The notes under the pieces are model-generated. The model was given only the letters and a program-made list of their open reading frames with translations, had not been told where the DNA came from and did no database searches. From assembly GCA_963971225.1 (NCBI GenBank), contig OZ020267.1, positions 109,021,892 through 109,085,891 on the forward strand: a stretch of DNA of 64,000 bases, read 5' to 3'. This DNA is from Melieria omissa. Its lineage: Eukaryota > Arthropoda > Insecta > Diptera > Ulidiidae. Below, piece by piece: positions 24,171-33,299 of the stretch (position 1 is the stretch's first letter; each line of letters opens with the position of its first letter). The translations under genes and the position numbers were made by a program.

Positions 24171-24905
24171 TTAAGGCAAGTTCTCACCTTGTGGGAAAAA
24201 ACCGATTTCTTTTTTGCCTTATCGTGTAGATATATGTTTAAAAAATGTGCTCCAGAAATTTCAGATCAAAATCTGAAAAATTACAAAAGTTACAGGCCGT
24301 TACATTGAGCAGTGTCGACCACCGGCCGAGCCCGCTTTCAACTTTAAACGCGTTTTTCTGAGAACCACATTTTCGGACCTAACGGAAGTGATTGAAGGCG
24401 CTGGAATGAACTAATCGTCACAAAATTTTTTTCAAATGTTCCTTAGGGGTTTTTCTAATAAACGAACTACGATCAGCCAAAAATAAAAAATTGTTTATTT
24501 AAAAAAATAATTAGTGGACCAAAACATGCGAAAATCGTAATTTTTTTTTCAAAACCTCATAACTTTTGTAATTTTGATTTTTTTTTTCATGATCTTGGTT
24601 CATTCAATAGATAATACAGTACACATTAAGCATGTGTTCGGTTTTTGTGTTTCCGATCACGGGTTTTGACGGAATCACTTCCGGTAGCGGGACACCTCCT
24701 CGCTGACATGCCGCCACTGATGAACGCCCCCTCCCCCTTTTTTTTGATTTATTCAATTTGAAAAATTGTATTCTCTAAATAAATGTGTGTTCATATCCAG
24801 AAATCCAGATATCCATTTCAGCGTTGTATCTTTAACCGTTTTCTCAAAAAAAATTCCTAAAAAAAGTGCACTTTTTCGGATCCACAAGGTGAGAACCTGC
24901 CTTAA
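24171..24905. mobile_element. TTAA-flanked non-autonomous element, 735 bp
   Basis: TTAA at 24171-24174 and 24902-24905. The inverted ends GGCAAGTTCTCACCTTGTGG and GGCAGGTTCTCACCTTGTGG match at 19 of 20 positions. This is the arrangement expected of a piggyBac-like element without transposase. It is inserted in the purine-rich satellite, whose sequence resumes on both sides. The high match of the ends suggests a fairly young copy. Confidence 0.9.
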
Positions 24906-25189
24906 GAAATAAATAAGAAAAAGTTATGTAAAAGACAAGAAAGGCAAAAGGAAGGGATAAGATAAGGAATGGAAAGGGAAGGGATAAGGAAACGATAAGA
25001 AAAGGATAAGGAAAGTAGAAGGAAAGAATAAGTACAGAATAAGCTACAGTTTAAGAAACTATAAGCAAAGGACAGCGAACATTTTTACGAAAAGTTAAGA
25101 ATAAGAAAAGATGTGAACAGAATAATGAAAGGATAAGGAAAGTATAAATAAAGGAAAAAGGGCAGAACAACACAACTGATTAATGTAAC

Positions 25190-25260
25190 CAACACAAGGC
25201 TGTCTTGTGGAGGCCCTATGTTCCTGAGAGGAGTGAACAAGGAACAAAAAAATAAAATAA
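25190..25260 (+). mobile_element. Short 3' end of the RTE-like LINE family seen at 56.5 kb
   Basis: Sequence around GGAGGCCCTATGTTCC and GGAGTGAACAAGGAA, followed by an A-rich tail, matches the 3' end of the minus-strand LINE at 56540-57600. There the complementary strand reads GAGGCCCTATGCTCC and GGAGTGAACAAGGAATAAA. Only about 60-70 bases remain here, an extreme 5' truncation inside the satellite. Confidence 0.75.
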
Positions 25261-25900
25261 AGGAAAAAAAGTGGAAAAGGAAAGAACTAATATGGATAAA
25301 ATAAAGAAAAGATAAGGATACGATTAGGAAAGGATATTGAAAAGAAAATGAAAGAATAAGTAAAGGTTAAGGAAAAAATAATAAAAAAAACCAGGGAAGA
25401 AGTAAAGGAAAAGGAAAATATTAGGCCTTTTACTCTGGCCAGGCTTAGAAATTTATATGAAAATGACAAAGAATGAAAAGAGTAGGGATAAGAAGAGGAC
25501 AGGGATATAAAATTGGTATGGTATAATAAGTAAGAATGAGGAAAGAATAAAGAAAGCATGAGTAAAAATACGACGAGGTTAGGAAGAGTATAAGGAAAGG
25601 ATAAAGAAAAAATAAGAAAGAACTAAGGACAGACTAATGAAATTACCAGAAATCTATAAGCAAAGTATAAGAAAAGTGTTAGAAAGGGAAAAGGAAGCGG
25701 TAAATAAATAATAAGGATAAGGAAAGTACGAGAAAAAAATAAAAGGGATAAACAGATAACTAGGAAATTATCAGGAAATTAAAATAATAATTAATAGAAT
25801 TAAAAATAATAACAAAGGGATATGGAAAAGATAAAGAAAGGATGAGAAAAAGATTAGGACAGAAAAATAAAACGATTAGCAAAAGATAAAAAAAGCTCAT

Positions 25901-27837
25901 CGTTGCTATGTCTTTAAGCTCTGGCTTAAGGATACAGATACGAACCCTCTGACGTGAAGTTCAAAGTATACACGATTGAACTAATCTTATTAGTCATTGC
26001 CAAAAACCGAAAGCACAATATTTGGGTAAGAAACCGAATTTGTGGCATACATTTAGGATCAATATTGTTTTTTTGTTTTTGTATTATTTCTAATATATTT
26101 TACTTTTCTTACATTAATTTATTATTTTATTATTTCTATTTTTACACACTTAGTGCAGCATAAAACTGCTAATTACTTTCCCAAAAAAAGAGTTTCCTAT
26201 TAGGTAAAGGTTTCTCGTTAGCACACGGCCACATTTCAAACCAACACTAGTCACATGACACATGCATTAAATTACACCTCAATTAGCGCCTAATTGCATA
26301 CTGAGCACAAACCCACACATAAACACATGCAAACTCACGCACACACACGCAATCACAGGCACTGAAAGCATTCGCACAACATAATTACTTTTTATTACAC
26401 TTATAAAGTACAATATGTACAAACAAACATATATATGCACGAGTATATATGTATTTTGCACATATGTATGTACATAAATGTACTTATCAAATTGTCTCGC
26501 TTCACCGGTCGACCATAGTAATTCGGGTAAAAGTGTCTAGGCGCGCTACCTTGAGCCAGTTTACATTTTTATTGTTACAACAACAACAACAGAAAAAACA
26601 GCAAACAATCACAAACACTAACAATATCAACCTGGCCAACAACACGCTAATAATAACAATTTAATGTTAAAGGTAAATATACAAAATTTAATTGGTCACA
26701 TAATACGCCTGAAAGCATGCTACGAACAGCAATTGTCAACGTTAAAATTTGGCTGGCTCGCCGACTGGCTGGTCGGCTGACTGGATGACGTTGGTCGTTT
26801 TGCTATTTGGCGTCCCAAAAAAAAAAACCTATAAAAGCGAAAGGCAAAGGCAAGCTACGAAAAAAGCATAGCACAGCATTTGGCGAGGAGCGAGAAGGAA
26901 GAGGCCAATGTGCGAGCAATTCACACGAAAATAAAGTGTAAAAAATTGTGCAGCTACTGAGCATTTTCAGCGCACTTACTGACGGCCTCATACAATGCGA
27001 ATAAAACAAATCAAAAATGAAAAAATATAGAACAACAAAAGCAACGAAAGCAAAAGTAACACAACATCGACCATATTTGCACCAATTAATGCAGAGAGGT
27101 GGAAAAAGAATATTTTACACATCAGCACACAAAGTAAACAAAATTTATACAAAAAAGCAGTAAAGCAAAAATAAATGAAAAATGAGAAAAAATTAAACAA
27201 ATCGTTGAGGGGGAAAAAAAGCAAGAAATTGTTAACGAAACTGAAAAATTGCAGAATTAAATGGAAACAAATTGTAACCATGGTTTTTTATTTTTTTGGC
27301 ATTTATATTTATTTCTTTTGTAATAAATTCAGGCGTAGAGAGCGCAGAAATTTTTAATGGCAGATAGTGATTTCTGGCCGCATAGAGATTTAATAAAAAT
27401 TTAATTAGTTTGATTTGGCAGCTTAACCGGAAAGGGGAAGAGATCGAAATGGCGAGCTGGAAGTGAATGCAAGTTTAAAAAAAAAATGTTGTGATGATTA
27501 AACCATCAATAAATAAATATAAATAAATCAATAAATCACAAAAAATGATAGTTAAATAATTAATTATTGTAATGGAGTGTTAGGAAGCTTGTGAACTATA
27601 ATCTTTTACTTAGCAATATTTGAGTTTAATTTCATGTACTAACAATAGGTTTTTGCATAGGATTTATGGTTTGTGTACGAGATGTGTATTTGATGTTAAT
27701 TTTGACTGCACTTAAAATGGAAAAATGAGACTATTTTGCAATTGTTTCATTGTTGTGTAATGTTGTAAGTGGAATCATCGAGGTTAGTATTTCAGGGATA
27801 AATTTGATTCATTTCATTTATTAATAACACTGTGCGT
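25901..27837. other. AT-rich unique DNA, no gene seen
   Basis: A/T-rich, with CA-rich sequence at 26310-26360 and CAA repeats at 26577-26600. A TATA-like CTATAAAAGC at 26830 has no gene behind it. One 15-bp motif copy is on the minus strand at 26706-26720. Confidence 0.5.
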
Positions 27838-28533
27838 GAAATTTACCCTCAAAAATTCAGACATGGGGGGACCTACAGTGCGACTTTTCATAGGTATACT
27901 GAGTTGAGATCCACCAGCCGTTTGGCTGGATTGGCTCTAGTTTAAGAGAAATCCGACTTTGAAGTTTGCTCATTATAGTCAAGTTCGTCGCTTAAGTCTT
28001 CGAACGTTTAAATGCTAATAGATCCAAAATCGTTCCGAATATCGCTTTACTTTCTTCGGCAAGTTTGTAGATATTTTAACGACCAACAAATTTGCTTAAG
28101 ACACCAATCCAAAAAGAAATACATTCAAACTGTGTAATTGCGATATGTGAATTTTTTTGCGCAGCGCAATGTGGCGTTTGAGTGTCATTTAATTAGATTT
28201 ATATTAGAATTAAATGACACTCATACGCCACGTTGCGCTGCGCCAAAAAATGCACATATCGCAATTACACAGTTTGAATGTATTTTTTTTGCATTGGTGT
28301 CTTAAGCAAATTTGTTGGTCGTTAAAATATCTACAAACTTGCCGAAGACAATAAAGCGATATTCGGAACGATTTAGCACCTATTAGCATTTGAAAATGAG
28401 AAAACTTCAAAGTCGGATTTCTCTTAAACTGGAGCCAATCCAGCCAAACGGCTGGTGGATCTCAACTCAGTATACCTATAGAAAAGTCACCCAGTAAGTC
28501 CCTCCCATGTCTAAATTTTGGACTTGCACAGTG
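27838..28533. mobile_element. Foldback-type element: near-perfect 700-bp palindrome
   Basis: Two arms of about 330-357 bases are complementary almost throughout. They meet at a 13-base loop (28195-28207) between AGTGTCATTTAATT and AATTAAATGACACT. The outer ends are CACTGTGC at 27838 and GCACAGTG at 28533, each next to TAA on the outside, a possible 3-bp target duplication. No open frame or transposase. A transcript would form a very long double-stranded hairpin. The superfamily is uncertain: the TAA flank would fit PIF/Harbinger, whereas the CACTGTG end resembles Transib. Confidence 0.9.
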
Positions 28534-28619
28534 TAATTAGTCAAAGAACAATTGTTTGCTTACTGACTAATAAAGAACAGCAAAATGAATAAGTAACAAA
28601 ATAATATTACGTAACAATA

Positions 28620-29835
28620 GATAACTTAATTAAAAACAGATTTCAACAAGTTCAAAAATATTGCTTTAGAAGTAGTGAAGTCCACCGAAAAGTTCTTCGA
28701 GATCTTATTAAATTCTATTAGAGCTCGCAAAAGACGAGTATTGAAAGCATAATTTGTTTTGACGAAACCAACAATAAACAAATCAAAGTGCCGGAGAGAT
28801 CTAGAAGGGATGTTGCAGTGAACCCTCTCTAAGAGAGAAGGGCAGTCAACCAACCCGCAAATAACATAAAAATCCAATCAAAAAGATAGGATAAATCTTC
28901 TATCTTGCAAGGTTTTTAAATTTATAAGCTTACAACGCGAGAAGTAAGATGAAAGAGGATCCTGAAAGTGTAGTGATTTCAGAACGAAACGTAGGAAAAC
29001 CTTTTGAATACGTTCCAAGCGATTAACGTGGCAATAGTGATATGGCCACCAAATAAACGAGGGATCTAACTTCGAGCGGACAATACAGGTGTAAAGCAGT
29101 TTGAGAGTGTAGGGATTGGAGAACTCGGAACTATTGCGCCTCACAAAAGCTAACATGGCATAGGACTTGGTAATGGTGGAATTTATATGACTTGAGAAGG
29201 AAAACTACCCCTAGGTCCTAAGTCTCGGTAAGAGATTTCAAATAAGTATTTGAAATTCGATAGGAAGTCTGAAGGACAGAGTTGCTTTTAGAGAATGACA
29301 GTTGAAAGCATTTATTAATGTTTACCGGCAGACGATTGTTAGAGCACCACATGTTGACAGCGTCAAATTCTGCTTGGAGCGCCTGAGAATCAGCGGTGTC
29401 TCTAACAGTTAAGTAAATTTTCAAGTCGTCAGCATAAAGCAGAAAACTAGAAGTCAAGAAACAACTGCTAATGTCGTTTATGAATAAAGAAAAAAACAAA
29501 GGCCTCAAAATACTACCTTGAGGTACCTCGGAAGTTGCGACAAACGGCTGAGATGGAATATTGTCGACAACTACCACACATATACAATTACTCAAGTAGG
29601 ACATTATCCAAGCCAGAAAGACCGAGTGAAAACCCATGTTGGCCAGCTTTTTGAGTAGGATCTGGTGCGAGACCCTGTCAAAGGCTTTAGAGATATCCGT
29701 GTAGATAGTATCTACCTGGAGATCCTTTTGAAATGCAGAAATGCAGTCCACTGTAAAGACTGCCAGATTAGTTATCGTTGATCGCCCAGGGATAAATCCA
29801 TGCTGATTAGGGCAGAAAAGAAGGTTCAGCTACGG
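28620..29835 (-). mobile_element. LINE fragment with reverse transcriptase (CR1/Jockey-like)
   Basis: A minus-strand LINE, 5' truncated inside the reverse transcriptase near 29835 and running to an A/T-rich 3' end near 28620. Unlike the other LINEs in the window it has no RNase H. The C-terminal region after the reverse transcriptase (PSRSLRHFDLF and similar) is of the type found in CR1/Jockey-group elements. No target duplication was recognised. Confidence 0.8.
28626..29830 (-). pseudogene. LINE reverse transcriptase relic, YADD box intact
   Basis: The frame is open from about 29825 (FCPNQHGFIPGRST) through 29218. It carries YTDISKAFDRVSH (motif A, first catalytic Asp), VPQGSILRPLFFSLFINDI (motif B/4) and LLYADDLKIYL (motif C, YADD, residues 106-109 of the 29751-29218 frame). 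After a frameshift near 29160-29217 it resumes at 29156-28878 (SNPYTLKLLYTCIVRSKLD, then NRLERIQKVFLRF). It ends in a third stretch, 28877-28626. The catalytic residues survive, but the N-terminal endonuclease and the start of the reverse transcriptase are missing. Confidence 0.85.
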
Positions 29836-30381
29836 TCTGAATCTGTACCAGTTCTGCATTCAGTGAGATCAAACATAGTTACTCATTCTTTATAAGGAAA
29901 TATTTTTACAATATTTTTTCATATTAATTCTGGTTTTTCCACTGCCTGATTAGCTATGTTTTGTTTTCATATACTGCAAAAATGTTAAAAAAAAATGTTA
30001 ATAACTTCTCATATTTTCGTATTCTTAAAAAGAAAATATTAAATAATTAAATAAATAAATAATATGAAAAAATTTATTAAAAAAATTATATAATAAAAAT
30101 AATATTTTTCATATAAATTCTCTCTTTTCCACTGCTTTTAGTAATTTTTATATTAACGAAACATTTGAAAACAACAACAATAATTATTTTCAATGCTGAC
30201 AGTGTCCACTAAACTTCAGACTAAAAACTTCAATTTTCCTACTCTCTGATTCCATATTCAGCCACCTGGTAGTGCAACTCTATTTGACTAATTGGCTTTG
30301 AAATTGTAGATTGAAGATGGCAAAAGTTTGGCCACAATTTGACTCTTGGAAATTTTACAGGAAACTGAATTTTAATTCTAA
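29836..30381. other. A/T-rich spacer, nothing recognised
   Basis: Very A/T-rich (29930-30190), with no open frame of note and no terminal repeats other than those of the adjacent MITE. Confidence 0.5.
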
Positions 30382-30667
30382 TTAACCCTCCGATGGGCAG
30401 TAAATAGTTACTACACATTTGCACTTTGTCGTCTGGCCAGACGAAAACTGGGCGAGGCTTCTGACAAAGGTAAAGCACAATGACAGATGACGTTAATTAT
30501 GTTAATATGGTAGGCAACATATGTAAGTATATATATACACAAATTATGTTCATATATACTAACTTAGTTACCCACAAATACACTGTAAAAGGGAGATGAA
30601 TCTGTGAGTTTTTTATTTGTTTGAACCATTTCGTCTGGCCAGACGACAAAGTCCATCCGAGGGTTAA
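30382..30667. mobile_element. TTAA-flanked MITE, 286 bp, with paired palindromes
   Basis: TTAA at 30382-30385 and 30664-30667. The ends CCCTCCGATGG and CCCTCGGATGG are inverted. Inside, the perfect palindrome CGTCTGGCCAGACG occurs at 30430-30443 and 30632-30645, each with ACTTTGT on one side in inverted order. The CCCT start and the TTAA target fit a piggyBac-like non-autonomous element. Confidence 0.88.
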
Positions 30668-30923
30668 GCTGTGCTCTGTCACGCTGTGTGGCGAATGAAA
30701 TTAGAAAATGCGGCAAGGTGTGTGGTTGCGGTGTAATGCAATGAGTGCAATTTCACTGACATAAGTTTGCAGTTTGGGTAATAAAGATAAAAATGAATAA
30801 AAAAGTGTAAAGAACAAATGAAATTTATAGGAATTTATTAAAATAGATTCATAGAAATTAAAAAAAAACATGGGAATTGAAACAAAAATTTAAACAGTTT
30901 TAAATTAAATCAACTAAAGTGTA

Positions 30924-31004
30924 ATTCTAAAAGTATGCTAATCTTTAGGTCAATAACTTGTATTGCTTTAAATCGAATGTTTTCCTTAAGCATACTTTTA
31001 GGGT
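30924..31004. repeat. Inverted pair of the recurrent 15-bp motif
   Basis: CTAAAAGTATGCTAA (minus-strand motif, from 30926) and TTAAGCATACTTTTAG (plus strand, to 31002) form an inverted repeat about 50 bases apart. They lie just upstream of the LTR at 31074, which itself contains the motif at 31118. Confidence 0.7.
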
Positions 31005-31073
31005 GATGTATAAAAGTAAGAGTTTATAAAGGGTGACCAGATAAGAATAATAATAAAAGACATTTGAATATAT

Positions 31074-31499
31074 TGAAACGAAGAGGCACTCTGTGCTGTG
31101 CATGAACGCTTTTCCAAGCATACTTTTAGGCATGCACTTTGAAGTACGGCAAATTTGGTATAATTCGCTTGGTATAGTCCGATATGGCAAGGGTGGTTCT
31201 CGAAGAAATGAGCTCTGCAAGAATGGTTGAGCGCTTTCCAATTGGAAGTTGCAAGAAACTTCGGCGCGATAAGAAAACTGGTATAAAAGCAGCAGTGTGC
31301 AGCGCAATGGGTTGAGTCTGTGTTGAGCAAGCAATGGGGAAACATACAATAGTAGTAGTAGTAGTGTAAAGTAGAACAAGTGTAAATTTGTAAATAAAGT
31401 GATTGGTAGTTTTGACTACGTTTGCGCTTAATAATTGAAGTTGTTTTATTTTCAACCACAATCAAAACGAACCTTGGGAAACTTGAGATTTTCGTAACA
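31074..31499 (+). mobile_element. Solo LTR of an LTR retrotransposon, copy A
   Basis: Starts TGAAACGAAG and ends TTCGTAACA, so the terminal bases are TG...CA with partly inverted ends. ATAT at 31070-31073 and 31500-31503 is a 4-bp target duplication. Promoter and polyadenylation signals are in the right order: TATAAAAGC at 31282, then AATAAA at 31393. No internal retroviral-type coding region is on either side, so this is a solo LTR. A diverged copy in the opposite orientation lies at 54350-54746. Short frames inside are not genes. Confidence 0.8.
31282..31290 (+). promoter_or_regulatory. TATA box of LTR copy A
   Basis: TATAAAAGC followed by GCAGTGTGCAG-type sequence and, about 105 bases further, AATAAA at 31393-31398. 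This is a typical LTR U3-R-U5 arrangement. Confidence 0.6.
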
Positions 31500-32460
31500 A
31501 TATCAACTAAGGTGTGAGATATAAAAATGATTCTAGCTTCATTTTGAAGCTACATAATGTATGGTAAACCATATCGTTCAACTGGATGCGTCGGCCCAAT
31601 TTCTGACCCTCTGGCAGTGCCCAATTCAGTTGATCGATTCCAAATGCATAATAGGTACAGCATTACTTTGTGAAATCGAAATTCATTAATAATTTCCAGT
31701 ATTTGACCATTAGTTGCAAAACAAAGCAATGCGCCAACAACAATAAGTCTTTCAATCTGGTCTGGTATTCACTCTCAATCAATGTTGAATACACCTTTGT
31801 TCAGGGTATAAGGTGGCGTGTCCCACTATGATTCAGGGTTCAATTCCATGCAGAAAAGGACGCGCAGAAACAACACCAAGCACCTACATGGGCTCCATTC
31901 AGGTACGGCACATTGTCTTCACCAATAATTACCACTAGCAATGCCAATGAGACCGCATTGCCTAATGGTTCAACGCGTTCACTCAGTTGATTGTGGCACA
32001 TTTGGCTTTTCCGTTTGCCATTTCCACAATGCACACCAACCGCTGTGCGTGCAAATGTCCGAAATTCATTCTTCGCTTTGTTTCATTTGCTGCATCATTT
32101 TTCACTTTGTTAGCCGCACGCGCCGATAAGCAGCCGCAACAATGCAAGACAATAACAATAACAGTGGGGTAACTTTTATCGCCGCATCTGTGCTGCCGTT
32201 TGTGGTGGCTACATAAGGCAAAAATAAACGAAAAAATGAAAAGAAGTGAAGGGGCAAACGTTTGTCAAATAGAGGGAAAATGCCTAAAATGTGTAGGCAG
32301 AAATGAGACATTAAAGGACGGAATATGTAGCATACTTATAGGAGTTTGAATTCGTTTATAATGTGATTTGAAATCAAATTAACTGCGCCTTAGAAAATTT
32401 TTTGTGTAAATAAAAATGAAGGGGTTTTTGTTTTATTTGATGTGATTTTGTTTTATGTTT
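31500..32460. other. Unique DNA, no gene seen
   Basis: Mixed composition with several short overlapping frames (31840-32172) that show no domain. No repeats of note before the pentanucleotide array. Confidence 0.5.
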
Positions 32461-32462
32461 TT

Positions 32463-32660
32463 TATTTTATTTAATTTTTTATTTTATTTTATTTTATTTT
32501 ATTTTATTTTATTTTATTTTATTTTATTTTATTTTATTTTATTTTATTTTATTTTATTTTATTTTATTTTATTTTATTTTATTTTATTTTATTTTATTTT
32601 ATTTTATTGTATTTTATTTTATTTTATTTTATTTTATTTTATTTTATTTTATTTTATTTA
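32463..32660 (+). repeat. (TTTTA)n microsatellite, about 200 bp
   Basis: About 38 nearly perfect units with rare G substitutions (TATTG at 32607). Predicted proteins of repeating Phe-Ile-Leu-Phe-Tyr are artefacts of the period-5 array. Confidence 0.98.
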
Positions 32661-32968
32661 CCCACGGCCTCTCTCCCCCCCACATACCGCGCGAGGTGGG
32701 GTCCATTGAAACTGAATATGGCGGCAGTAAGCGAACCGCAAGCCACTTCAGCACTATTGTATTTGTTAGTAGTTTATCACAGATATGGATATTATTTACT
32801 CTTTAATCTATTTGATGTTATTTAGTTATATATTTATTTACAATTATTTACATAGTTTCTTATTGTTGTATAAAATTTTTTGTGATCTGTACTGTTTTAA
32901 AAATTATTGCTTTTTGGATTATTGCGTGTAGAGTTGGATCAAGGTCTAGACTTTTTAGATATTTACTA
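32661..32968. other. GC-rich then AT-rich spacer between two TTTTA arrays
   Basis: A C-rich start (CCCCCCCACATACCGCGCGA around 32676-32695), then unique AT-rich sequence. Its placement inside an otherwise continuous TTTTA array suggests an insertion or transduced segment, but no terminal repeats were found. Confidence 0.5.
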
Positions 32969-33294
32969 AAGTTTATTTTATTTTATTTTATTTTATTTTA
33001 TTTTATTTTATTTTATTTTATTTTATTTTATTTTATTTTATTTTATTTTGATTTATTTTATTTTGATTTATTTTATTTTGATTTATTTTATTTTATTTTA
33101 TTTTATTTTATTTTATTTTATTTTATTTTATTTTATTTTGATTTATTTTATTTTATTTTATTTTATTTTATTTTATTTTGATTTATTTTATTTTATTTTA
33201 TTTTATTTTATTTTATTTTATTTTATTTTATTTTATTTTATTTTATTTTATTTTATTTTATTTTATTTTATTTTATTTTATTGTATTTTATTTT
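32969..33294 (+). repeat. (TTTTA)n microsatellite with GATTT variants, about 325 bp
   Basis: About 65 units. Five GATTT variant units occur in the middle (33049, 33064, 33079, 33139 and 33179), three of them exactly 15 bases apart. GATTT is the main unit of the array at 36.8 kb. Confidence 0.97.
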
Positions 33295-33299
33295 AAAAT

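Larger units (their letters stand above)
23050..25900 (+). repeat. Purine-rich satellite based on GGATAAGGAAA-like units
   Basis: About 2.1 kb of DNA, excluding insertions, in which the plus strand is nearly all A and G, built from variants of GGATAAGGAAA. A longer-range order is visible. The landmark GGCTGAGGAGAA (or AGCTGAGGAGAA) recurs at 23247, 23517, 23859 and 24147, that is every 270-340 bases. CAAAGGACAGGGAAA-type blocks recur with it. A roughly 50-base unit (CAAATAAGAAACAGATATGG...) is repeated three times at 23528-23665. Minus-strand frames rich in Phe, Ser and Leu are by-products. A TTAA MITE and a LINE tail interrupt the array. Confidence 0.85.

Noticed and set aside
26829..26838. 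TATA-like CTATAAAAGC as a gene promoter
   Set aside because: No coding exon or initiator context follows. Such sequences are common by chance in AT-rich DNA.
32455..33296. Frames encoding repeated Phe-Ile-Leu-Phe-Tyr
   Set aside because: Direct translation of the TTTTA array. No start context or complex sequence.
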